A stretch of DNA of 8,132 bases, taken from positions 1-8,132 of the forward strand of contig CAZTLI010000242.1 of the NCBI GenBank assembly GCA_964614375.1, read 5' to 3'. Below the pieces are notes generated by a model, which was given only the letters and a program-made list of their open reading frames with translations, was not told the origin of the DNA and did no database searches. Positions 1 through 5,796 of this stretch are shown piece after piece. A program made the translations under genes and the position numbers. Source of the DNA: CAZTLI01 sp964614375. Lineage in GTDB: Bacteria; Chloroflexota; Anaerolineae; Aggregatilineales; Phototrophicaceae. Within the stretch, counting starts at the first letter, position 1. Each line of letters starts with the position of its first letter.

Positions 1-45
1 CGCCTTATATCCCCATAGCTAAATCAAGGGGCTTTACGGCGCACA

Positions 46-72
46 TTGGTAAATTTTATAATCGTATATAAT
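46..72 (+). promoter_or_regulatory. Candidate promoter of the PPOX oxidoreductase gene
   Basis: A perfect TATAAT lies at 67-72, with a weak -35-like TTGGTA at 46-51 and a short 15-bp spacer. A second TATAAT lies at 57-62 but has no usable -35 box. Transcription from the 67-72 box would begin near 79, giving an untranslated leader of about 47 nt before the ATG at 127. The -35 match is poor, so this is a by-eye call. Confidence 0.4.
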
Positions 73-126
73 ACATAGTTGCAATATTTATTGTGTTTGA
101 GTGACCGCGATACAGGGAGGGACACT

Positions 127-540
127 ATGACTATTCCAGAAGCATTTATTGACCTTGTACAACGGCCTATTGTAGCAGCCTTAACAACCATGATGCCGGA
201 CAATACGCCCCAGTCATCGGCAGTATGGTTCAGTTATGACGGCACACATATCTGGATCAATTCAGCGGCAGGTCGCCAGAAAGACAAAAATATGCGCGCC
301 CGCCCGGTTGTCTCACTATTGATTATTGACCCCGACAATCCCTATCGGTATCTGGAAATTCGTGGTGTGGTGCAGGAAATCAATGAAGAACAAGGGCTTA
401 ACCATATCAATGAGTTGAGCACACACTATCGCAATCAACCCGATTATTATGCGAACAATGAAGCGCGACGCGGTAAAGAACAGCGTGTGGTCTATAAAAT
501 CAGCCCGACACACATAGTCACCCGTCCACCCGCAAAATAA
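127..540 (+). CDS. PPOX-class, probably F420-dependent, split-barrel oxidoreductase
   Basis: This small soluble protein (137 aa) has the pyridoxamine-phosphate-oxidase-like split beta-barrel layout. An N-terminal helix is followed by R-P-I-V-A-A-L-T (13-20), a strand S-A-V-W-F-S-Y-D-G (31-39), the basic G-R-Q-K-D-K-N-M loop (49-56) where the family binds the cofactor phosphate, then V-S-L-L-I-I-D (62-68) and Y-L-E-I-R-G (75-80). Length and motifs fit the Rv1155-type F420-binding group, which reduces unknown substrates with F420H2; FMN or heme binding is possible. I chose ATG 127 because GGGAGG at 115-120 sits 6 nt upstream. The in-frame TTG at 79 would add 16 residues unlike the family and lies where transcription probably starts. 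Its stop is 5 bp from the stop of the opposing PLP enzyme, and no terminator hairpin is visible there. Fold is confident, cofactor and substrate are not. Confidence 0.85.
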   Translation: MTIPEAFIDLVQRPIVAALTTMMPDNTPQSSAVWFSYDGTHIWINSAAGRQKDKNMRARPVVSLLIIDPDNPYRYLEIRGVVQEINEEQGLNHINELSTHYRNQPDYYANNEARRGKEQRVVYKISPTHIVTRPPAK

Positions 541-545
541 GTCAT

Positions 546-1682
546 CTAGCCAAAGATCGCGCCCAGGGCTGTGAGCAGCGTGTCCATATCATCGCGCGTA
601 TTGTAACCCTGATACGATACCCGCATTAGCGGCTGACCGTTCCAATTCATCAGCGGCACTTCGATACAATAGTCGGCATATAAGCGATCTTTGACCGTTG
701 CAATGTCGCAGGGCGGCAGGGCTATCGTCACCATTTGTCCGAACCAATCGGACGAGTCGGGTTGAATAGGCGGCAGGCGAGTAAGGTCTGATGCGCGCTG
801 CCGGGTTTCGCTGGCTAAGGTATGACAGCGCTGCCGAACAGCATCCCAATTGTGACTGTTTAAAAAGTCTATCGCCGCTGGCACACTCAGAAATGCCGCG
901 ATGTCGCGCGTGCCCTGCCATTGATTGCGGCTGACGAAAGTGCCTGTGTCGTCCCATCCCCAGCTAATCACCAGCGGGTCAATCATGTGATGATGTTCGC
1001 GCCGTGCATAAAGAAATCCCGACCCTTTCGGCGCGCACAACCATTTATGACAATTGCCTGCATAAAAATCCGCCCCAATCCGTTGCATATCAACGGAGAT
1101 GTGTCCCGGTGCATGTGCGCCGTCTATGATGGTTAAAATGCCCGCTTTTCGCGCGCGGCGGCAAATCTCGGCAATCGGGAAGATGAGCGCAGTTGGCGAT
1201 GTGATATGACTGAGGAAAATGACTTTCGTGCGTGGCGTCACCGCCGACCACAGCCGTTCAATAAACACTTCGTGACTAGCCACCGGCAGCGGAATGGGAC
1301 ACCGAATACAGTGTGCGCCGGTTTGACGACAGATAAACGTCCACATCAAATCCATCGCGCCATATTCATGGTCAGTCGTTAATAGCGCGTCACCCGGGCT
1401 GAGGTTAAGTGACCGCGCGACAGTGTTTAATCCAAGGGTTGCGTTGGGCACAAAAATAACGTCATCGGCGTCTGCGTTGACGAACGCCGCCAGCGCCGCC
1501 CGTGCTTCATCCAGCAACGCATCCGAACGCCGCCCCAAAAAGAGAACAGGCTGCCGTTCGAGTTCATACTGCCAGTGTTGATAGACTTCAAACACAGGTC
1601 GCGGGCACGCCCCAAACGACCCATGATTCAAAAATACCACATCAGGATCAAGCAGAAAGAGTTCACGGAGGTCTTGTATCAC
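546..1682 (-). CDS. Class-V aminotransferase-fold PLP enzyme, isopenicillin N epimerase-like
   Basis: This 378-aa cytosolic PLP-dependent enzyme is of fold type I, class V (CefD/cysteine-desulfurase relatives). The N-terminal F-L-N-H-G-S-F-G-A-C-P-R (17-28) is typical of the group annotated as isopenicillin N epimerase. N-A-T-L-G-L-N (80-86) forms the PLP phosphate loop. I-I-D-G-A-H-A-P-G (185-193) supplies the Asp187/His190 pair on the cofactor ring. G-N-C-H-K-W (209-214) holds the Schiff-base lysine Lys213. G-T-R-D (257-260) and M-R-V-S-Y-Q-G-Y-N (353-361) hold a probable substrate-carboxylate arginine, Arg354. No beta-lactam genes are nearby, so true epimerase activity is doubtful; a lyase, desulfurase or racemase role is equally possible. 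The start is GTG 1682: an in-frame TAA stands a few codons upstream, and the next residues already match the family. The Shine-Dalgarno signal is poor. Confidence 0.88.
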   Translation of the reverse strand: MIQDLRELFLLDPDVVFLNHGSFGACPRPVFEVYQHWQYELERQPVLFLGRRSDALLDEARAALAAFVNADADDVIFVPNATLGLNTVARSLNLSPGDALLTTDHEYGAMDLMWTFICRQTGAHCIRCPIPLPVASHEVFIERLWSAVTPRTKVIFLSHITSPTALIFPIAEICRRARKAGILTIIDGAHAPGHISVDMQRIGADFYAGNCHKWLCAPKGSGFLYARREHHHMIDPLVISWGWDDTGTFVSRNQWQGTRDIAAFLSVPAAIDFLNSHNWDAVRQRCHTLASETRQRASDLTRLPPIQPDSSDWFGQMVTIALPPCDIATVKDRLYADYCIEVPLMNWNGQPLMRVSYQGYNTRDDMDTLLTALGAIFG

Positions 1683-1715
1683 AGAGAAATCGCTTTAGCA
1701 ATCACAAAGCAGACC

Positions 1716-1744
1716 AGTATATCCCGTCCTTTAGTGTGGAGCAA
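1716..1744 (-). promoter_or_regulatory. Candidate promoter of the class-V PLP enzyme gene
   Basis: Read on the minus strand, TTGCTC (1744-1739) is followed by an exact 17-bp spacer and TATACT (1721-1716). The predicted start near 1709 leaves a leader of about 27 nt before the GTG at 1682. Spacing and the -10 box are good; the -35 box matches only its first three bases. It lies in the divergent intergenic region 1683-1874. Confidence 0.45.
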
Positions 1745-1747
1745 AAC

Positions 1748-1771
1748 TTACAATTTATGAATTTTTTGTAA
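1748..1771. repeat. Inverted repeat TTACAA-N12-TTGTAA in the divergent intergenic region
   Basis: TTACAA at 1748-1753 and TTGTAA at 1766-1771 are exact reverse complements around a 12-bp A+T-rich centre. The repeat sits just upstream of the putative -35 box of the leftward PLP gene. It could be an operator or a weak hairpin. In A+T-rich DNA a 6-bp arm can arise by chance. Confidence 0.3.
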
Positions 1772-1799
1772 AGAGACCCTGAATTTCGTAATCTCAAGG

Positions 1800-1812
1800 A
1801 TTAATCGTTAAT
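1800..1812. repeat. Short inverted repeat ATTAA-TCG-TTAAT upstream of the first WDW gene
   Basis: A perfect 5-3-5 inverted repeat lies about 62 bp before the ATG at 1875, where a rightward promoter would be expected. ATTAAT occurs again at 1848-1853. No convincing -35/-10 pair for the rightward gene was found; the best weak pair is TTAATT at 1808-1813 with TATATC at 1832-1837, 18 bp apart. An operator role is only a guess. Confidence 0.25.
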
Positions 1813-1874
1813 TATGAAAGTACGATACAACTATATCACAACTTTTCATTAATTCTCTGTGCGAGGATATTCAC

Positions 1875-2300
1875 ATGGGCATCACCGTAAGCTGGGATAA
1901 CGAACAACAATCAATCATCCGTTACGAAGCCAAAGGGCGCTGGGATTGGATTGATTTTGATCGCGCTGTTGAACGCGCTTTTACGATGACGGAACAACTA
2001 GAACACACTGTTGACGCTTTGTTCGATTTGCGTAAAAGTGCAGAACTCCCCAATGGCGCGGTGATACACTTCCGGCGTTGGATCTCGGTGCTACCAGCCA
2101 ATCGCGGCAGCATCGTCGTGGTTAGCAATCGCGAAAGCGCACACATTTTAGTTGATATGCTGCGTCGCATTGACCGTAAAGCCGCCACCCGTTTGGTGAT
2201 CACCGATTCGATTGATGCCGCCCGCAAGATGCTCAATCGACAGACCAGCAGTACACCGTTTATTCAAATGCGGATGCGGGCACTGGGCACATCGTACTAA
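1875..2300 (+). CDS. Small STAS/SpoIIAA-like protein with WDW motif, function unknown
   Basis: This 141-aa soluble protein has no signal peptide or membrane segment. The visible pattern is an N-terminal strand with I-I-R-Y (14-17), then G-R-W-D-W (21-25), a helix, a strand ending in L-F-D-L-R (49-53), a helix, a central strand S-I-V-V-V-S-N (79-85), a long helix, and L-V-I-T-D-S (107-112) before a last helix. This alternating strand/helix order suggests a STAS/SpoIIAA-like fold, and I recall similar uncharacterised proteins from Chloroflexota. The usual anti-sigma-antagonist phosphorylated serine is not recognisable, so a partner-switching role is unproven. ATG 1875 is supported by GAGGA at 1863-1867, 7 nt upstream. 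The stop overlaps the stop of the opposing sua5 gene by 4 bp. A gapless counterpart lies at 2953-3351 on the other side of sua5. The fold is inferred and the function unknown. Confidence 0.8.
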   Translation: MGITVSWDNEQQSIIRYEAKGRWDWIDFDRAVERAFTMTEQLEHTVDALFDLRKSAELPNGAVIHFRRWISVLPANRGSIVVVSNRESAHILVDMLRRIDRKAATRLVITDSIDAARKMLNRQTSSTPFIQMRMRALGTSY

Positions 2301-2926
2301 ACCGGTTTGAGCGCCGCGGTAATCATCGCTTCGGTGACCGGGCCACGCCGGACAATCGCCCACTGATCATCCTGAATGGTGAGCACAGTAGAGGCCAAAT
2401 TGCCCGGTGTGACACCCCCATCAAGATAGAGGGCGACCGCATCACCTAATTGATCAGCGGCCTCATGCACCGTAGTCGGATTTTCACCACCAGAACGATT
2501 GGCGCTGGTCGCCGCCAACGCACCACCCGCTGCACGACACAATGCGCGGCAGCCATCATGATTGGGGACGCGGACGGCAATGGTTGGATAGGCCGTGAGA
2601 TTATCAGGTAGATTGCGATGTTTGGGGACTGTCAAGGTCAATGCACCGGGCCAGAAGCGCTGCATCAATGTGAATGCCAGAGAGGGGACATCCGCAGCCA
2701 CTTGCCCCACAGCATCCACATCACTCAGCAAGACCGGTAAGGCTTTATCTGGTGGGCGACCTTTTGCAGCAAACACACGGTCAATCGCCGTCCCATCAAA
2801 TGGATAGCAAACGAGGCCATAGACCGTATCGGTAGGGACAACAACAAGCTGACCACGCCGCAGCACATCCACCGCAAAGGCGACAGCGTCAGCATCGGCA
2901 ACAGGAAGAATACGCGGTTCTTTCAT
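2297..2926 (-). CDS. tsaC: L-threonylcarbamoyladenylate synthase (Sua5/YrdC/TsaC family)
   Basis: This enzyme makes threonylcarbamoyl-AMP from threonine, bicarbonate and ATP, the first step of the t6A modification at position 37 of ANN-decoding tRNAs, in the cytosol. The 209-aa length covers the YrdC domain alone, as in TsaC, without the C-terminal domain of long Sua5 proteins. Family motifs are P-T-D-T-V-Y-G-L (31-38), K-G-R-P with K61 (55-61), W-P-G-A-L-T (92-97), A-T-S-A-N-R-S-G (139-146), S-T-V (179-181) and R-R-G near the end (193-195). All expected binding motifs are present. The start is ATG 2926; only a weak TGAG lies about 6 nt upstream. It is divergent from the gene at 2953 with 26 bp between start codons, so its promoter must overlap that gene or its ribosome-binding site. 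The family assignment is firm; whether the symbol should be sua5, tsaC or ywlC is convention. Confidence 0.95.
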   Translation of the reverse strand: MKEPRILPVADADAVAFAVDVLRRGQLVVVPTDTVYGLVCYPFDGTAIDRVFAAKGRPPDKALPVLLSDVDAVGQVAADVPSLAFTLMQRFWPGALTLTVPKHRNLPDNLTAYPTIAVRVPNHDGCRALCRAAGGALAATSANRSGGENPTTVHEAADQLGDAVALYLDGGVTPGNLASTVLTIQDDQWAIVRRGPVTEAMITAALKPV

Positions 2927-2952
2927 CTCAAACTCATTATGGAGGCTACACA

Positions 2953-3351
2953 GTGATTACAAACATCACGCGGTACACAGAAACCGATAACACCATCACC
3001 TATAAATTTAGTGCCGAGTGGGATTGGCAGGTTTACGAACAGACATTATATCAGGGGGTGACGCGCATCAATAGCGCATCATCGCCGATGATACTGGTGC
3101 TTGATATGACGCATGTCCAGACCAGAAACGCCGACGTGCCAGAATTTATTGACCGCATCCCGCCGCTGTTTCTGCCCAATGATACCCACATCGTCGTCGT
3201 GGGTGGCACATTGCTCGCCAAGACGGTCTTCTATCATCTGCACTTCCGTTATCACACCGAACGGCATCCGGTGCTGCTCGCCGAAGCCACCGAAGATGTC
3301 ATCGGCCTCAAACACGCCCATCAAACATCTGACGCAGCGCCGTGGGTGTAA
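2953..3351 (+). CDS. Second small STAS/SpoIIAA-like protein with WDW motif, function unknown
   Basis: This 132-aa soluble protein has no signal peptide or membrane segment. It repeats the layout of the protein at 1875-2300 at identical residue numbers: I-T-Y (15-17), W-D-W (23-25), L-D-M (50-52), I-V-V-V (80-83) and an acidic E-A-T-E-D (111-115) where the first protein has D-S-I-D. By eye about 16 of the first 120 residues are identical without gaps, so the two are old paralogues or members of one broad family. The start is GTG 2953, with a strong GGAGG at 2941-2945, 7 nt upstream. The end overlaps the opposing patatin gene by 44 bp, so its last 15 codons are also patatin coding sequence. It may sense or bind a protein partner as STAS-like proteins do, but no catalytic residues are evident. 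Confidence 0.8.
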   Translation: MITNITRYTETDNTITYKFSAEWDWQVYEQTLYQGVTRINSASSPMILVLDMTHVQTRNADVPEFIDRIPPLFLPNDTHIVVVGGTLLAKTVFYHLHFRYHTERHPVLLAEATEDVIGLKHAHQTSDAAPWV

Positions 3352-4393
3352 GCGGCGGTCTCCGCGAGGGGTAAAACACACCGCCATAACCCGGCGGCGG
3401 ATTCTGACGCAGCGAGTCGCCTGTCTGTGTGAAATCCAGATTGGCGGCAAATGCCCTGCCGATGGCTTTCATCAATTCCACCTGCTGTCGGCTTGCCGAG
3501 TCAAGATTAAGGTCGTTGGACTTCATCCCGCCCGGAATCGTGATGCCCAGTTCAGCCGTCACAATCTCATCTTGCAACGCAACCTGATAACGGCGGAAAT
3601 CCATCCGACTGCCATAATGACGCCGGGTGATATTGACATTGATTTCTGAGGCTTCGTCCAATAACTCATTGACAATCCACAGAGGCCAATGAAAAGGCAG
3701 CCAGGTACGGGCTTGCCCGCGCGGAATAGCATTCACAGGCAGACCCGTCCCGAAGGATAGATGGATGACATTGCCATCGCGCCAATCCGGGTTAGTCTGT
3801 GAAAGATAGTCCATCGCCTCGACACTGGATACATAGCACGTATTGCCGTACACCCCGACACCACCGTCTACCGCATCGCCCACTGGCTCAAAATAGACAG
3901 GTGCGGATAAGCTGCCATCAATCACGTCCGCCAGTGTAAAATCCTGTGTGACGGCGGCACCTGGCCCTGTGTTCGTGAAGAAAATCGTCTCGGCCCGTCC
4001 CATATCTTTGATCGTAATCAACAGACCGTGTGGCACATCGCGCAGTTTTTTATCGCCACCATTATCCAACAGCAGCTGCCGAAGTTTATCTTTCGGGTAT
4101 AGATAACGAAAACCGTGCCGGAACACAAAACGCAGCACATTGAAATTGAACACATCATCAATGAATTGCTCAAAAATCGTCAGCAGCTCCGCCGCTGTCT
4201 TACCCACTGCGATACCGCCTGCGATGATCGCGCCCACACTCGTGCCGCTGATATAATCAAATAACTCGTAACAGGGTTTACCTGTATCGTGTTCGAGTTT
4301 GTCCAGCATCATCAGCGTGATAATGCCGCGTGTGCCACCACCATCAATCGACAGAAGCGTTTTCTTGCCATCCGGGTTGAAGTCAATCGCCAC
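3308..4393 (-). CDS. Patatin-like phospholipase / acyl hydrolase
   Basis: This 361-aa serine lipid acyl hydrolase has the Ser-Asp catalytic dyad of the patatin family. S-I-D-G-G-G-T-R-G (15-23) contains the oxyanion loop. G-T-S-V-G (50-54) is the nucleophile elbow with Ser52. V-D-G-G (175-178) supplies Asp176. All three blocks are intact and correctly spaced, so activity on phospholipids or other acyl esters is expected; the exact substrate is unknown. There is no signal peptide, so it is probably cytosolic or on the inner membrane face. The start is GTG 4393, with AAAGGGG (4407-4401) 7 nt upstream. It has its own promoter in the 68-bp gap behind the nitrobindin-like gene, so it need not be cotranscribed with the right-hand operon. 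Some patatins are CBASS effectors, but no nucleotide cyclase or other defence gene is present here. Confidence 0.92.
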   Translation of the reverse strand: MAIDFNPDGKKTLLSIDGGGTRGIITLMMLDKLEHDTGKPCYELFDYISGTSVGAIIAGGIAVGKTAAELLTIFEQFIDDVFNFNVLRFVFRHGFRYLYPKDKLRQLLLDNGGDKKLRDVPHGLLITIKDMGRAETIFFTNTGPGAAVTQDFTLADVIDGSLSAPVYFEPVGDAVDGGVGVYGNTCYVSSVEAMDYLSQTNPDWRDGNVIHLSFGTGLPVNAIPRGQARTWLPFHWPLWIVNELLDEASEINVNITRRHYGSRMDFRRYQVALQDEIVTAELGITIPGGMKSNDLNLDSASRQQVELMKAIGRAFAANLDFTQTGDSLRQNPPPGYGGVFYPSRRPPLTPTALRQMFDGRV

Positions 4394-4422
4394 CGATGCA
4401 CCCCTTTTCTCGCTGCGGAGGC

Positions 4423-4452
4423 ATTATAGCCCGCCAGCATAAATTCAGCCAA
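4423..4452 (-). promoter_or_regulatory. Candidate promoter of the patatin-like gene
   Basis: On the minus strand a perfect TATAAT (4428-4423) follows TTGGCT (4452-4447) after 18 bp. Transcription would begin near 4416, leaving a leader of about 23 nt that contains the AAAGGGG ribosome-binding site. It is the best -10 box in the window within a proper intergenic gap. Confidence 0.5.
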
Positions 4453-4461
4453 ACTATCCTT

Positions 4462-4929
4462 CTACATCTGTCGGTTTAACGTCGAGACTAAATGTGTCTG
4501 CATTTCTGGCGTTATTTGCGTCGCCATCGACTGATGATAGCGCAAGGTATCGGCGTCGAGCACAAACACCCGGCGCGACTGTACCATCCGCGGGTCGTTG
4601 GCAAATGCCGCACTATCAAGACGGAGGGTAATGCGACCATTTTCCAGCAGCACCGTACCCTTCAATACTTCGACACGCCCGTTGTTCTGGGCATTGACCA
4701 GTTCAATCTGATCAGCGTCTAACGGACGAAAGAACCCGCTTTCGTGATGCAGCGCCGCACCGGAATCGCTGTACCATGTTTGCTGGTCATAATGCAGCAG
4801 CGTGCCACCTTTCTCTGGCAGAATGGTTAATTGTTCCAGATAGGTCACGCGGTCAATCGTGGGATAGTCTGCCGTGCCTTCGCCCACCCAGGTGCCAATC
4901 AAGGGTTGCAACGTGTCGATAGTGCTCAT
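4462..4929 (-). CDS. Nitrobindin-like heme-binding beta-barrel protein (FABP/THAP4-like)
   Basis: This 155-aa soluble protein matches the nitrobindin/THAP4-like family, ten-stranded barrels that bind ferric heme, bind NO and isomerise peroxynitrite to nitrate. L-I-G-T-W-V-G-E-G (10-18) followed by Y-P-T (22-24) is the family signature. H-H-E-S-G-F-F-R (61-68) and G-R-V-E-V (84-88) are inner strands. The C-terminal M-Q-T-H-L (143-147) places His146 where the axial heme ligand lies in characterised members. ATG 4929 overlaps the TAA of prmC by one base (TAATG). Its GGAGG (4938-4934) lies in the last prmC codons with a 4-nt spacer, so translation is probably coupled to prmC. It is the last gene of the right-hand operon. 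Heme binding is inferred from the conserved His. Confidence 0.85.
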   Translation of the reverse strand: MSTIDTLQPLIGTWVGEGTADYPTIDRVTYLEQLTILPEKGGTLLHYDQQTWYSDSGAALHHESGFFRPLDADQIELVNAQNNGRVEVLKGTVLLENGRITLRLDSAAFANDPRMVQSRRVFVLDADTLRYHQSMATQITPEMQTHLVSTLNRQM

Positions 4930-5789
4930 TAAACCTCCATCTTTGCATTAGCCTGATAGATAAATCGCGCAATCCGGTCATGACCCGCATAATCTTTCAA
5001 TATCGTGATGTCCTGAGCACCCGTTATGCCTCGAATTGCTTGCTGGGCTGATTCACCTTGATCCGCACCAATTTCCAGCAGCACCAATGCACCCTCATTT
5101 GCAACCTGTGGCAGTTGTGCCAATAAGCGCCGGATTACGTCCAATCCATCTGTACCGCCATTGAGTGCCAGATGCGGTTCGTGTTTACCGACTTCCAGTT
5201 GGGCTAAATCAACAGTCGTAATATACGGCAAATTCGCCATCACGACATCGACTCTTAAGTTTGCAGCAATCAATGGCAGCAGTAAATCACCTTCTATAAA
5301 TTTGACAGGAACATCGTTCGCCAGCGCGTTTTGCCGCGCAATCGCCAGCGCCGCTGGACTGATGTCTGCCGCATAGACTACCGCATCAGGTCGGTGCGCC
5401 GCTAATGTCACCGCTAATGCGCCGCTGCCCGTGCCGACATCAACCACAGCACAATTCGACTTTGCCAGTGTAAAGTCCAGCGCCTGTTCCAGCAGCAGTT
5501 CAGTCTCCGGGCGTGGAATCAGCACCGCTGGCGAGACGATAAATTCGCGGTCATAAAATGCCTGCTTACCGAGGATATAAGCGATGGGTTCGCCCTGTGC
5601 CCGCCGCGCAATCCACGCCTGATACCGGGCGTGTTGTTCCGGCGTGAGTTCACGCTCACCATAGGCCAGCAGATAAGCCCGATTGACATCTAATATTGCC
5701 GCCAACAAGACCTGTGCATCGAAATTGGCTGAGTCGGATGCAGTAAAACGAGTGGCAGCTTCCCGTAAGGCGTCCTGTATTACAGTCAT
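4929..5789 (-). CDS. prmC: Release factor glutamine N5-methyltransferase (PrmC/HemK)
   Basis: PrmC transfers a methyl group from S-adenosylmethionine to the glutamine of the GGQ motif of peptide release factors RF1 and RF2, in the cytosol. Numbering from ATG 5789 (286 aa, a normal family length): an N-terminal helical release-factor-binding domain, P-R-P-E-T-E (92-97), SAM-binding D-V-G-T-G-S-G (117-123), an acidic A-D-I-S (141-144), and the catalytic N-L-P-Y (186-189), where most members have N-P-P-Y. The upstream ATG at 5828 adds 13 residues, overlaps the SGNH gene by 32 bp and has a GAGAG purine run just before it. I prefer 5789 because M-T-V-x-x-A-L-R-E-A-A matches the usual N terminus, but no Shine-Dalgarno is visible there. 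The start therefore remains open. It lies between the SGNH gene and the nitrobindin-like gene in one operon. Confidence 0.93.
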   Translation of the reverse strand: MTVIQDALREAATRFTASDSANFDAQVLLAAILDVNRAYLLAYGERELTPEQHARYQAWIARRAQGEPIAYILGKQAFYDREFIVSPAVLIPRPETELLLEQALDFTLAKSNCAVVDVGTGSGALAVTLAAHRPDAVVYAADISPAALAIARQNALANDVPVKFIEGDLLLPLIAANLRVDVVMANLPYITTVDLAQLEVGKHEPHLALNGGTDGLDVIRRLLAQLPQVANEGALVLLEIGADQGESAQQAIRGITGAQDITILKDYAGHDRIARFIYQANAKMEV

Positions 5790-5796
5790 GCGCGCT

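Noticed and set aside
1..68. Possible C-terminal end of an upstream rightward gene in an open frame from the left edge
   Set aside because: About 20 open codons at a window edge are expected by chance, and the residues match nothing I recognise.
79..126. TTG at 79 as start of the PPOX protein
   Set aside because: No ribosome-binding site precedes it and it coincides with the predicted transcription start. ATG 127 has GGGAGG at ideal distance and gives the family length.
3354..3385. GGCGGT / ACCGCC stem as a terminator of the second WDW gene
   Set aside because: The loop is about 20 nt, no T-tract follows, and it lies inside the patatin coding sequence.
3328..3414. 12-bp direct repeat TCTGACGCAGCG at 3328-3339 and 3403-3414
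   Set aside because: Both copies encode Leu-Arg-Gln in the patatin gene, 25 codons apart in the same frame. It looks like codon-use coincidence rather than an att site or mobile-element footprint.
3113..3649. Long open frame of 178 codons on the plus strand across the WDW/patatin junction
   Set aside because: It is a shadow frame over two well-supported genes, with a composition unlike a natural protein and no ribosome-binding site.
3308..4393. Patatin as effector of a CBASS anti-phage system
   Set aside because: No CD-NTase cyclase, ubiquitin-like accessory gene or other defence gene is adjacent; the neighbours are housekeeping and unknown genes. Patatins are common outside defence.
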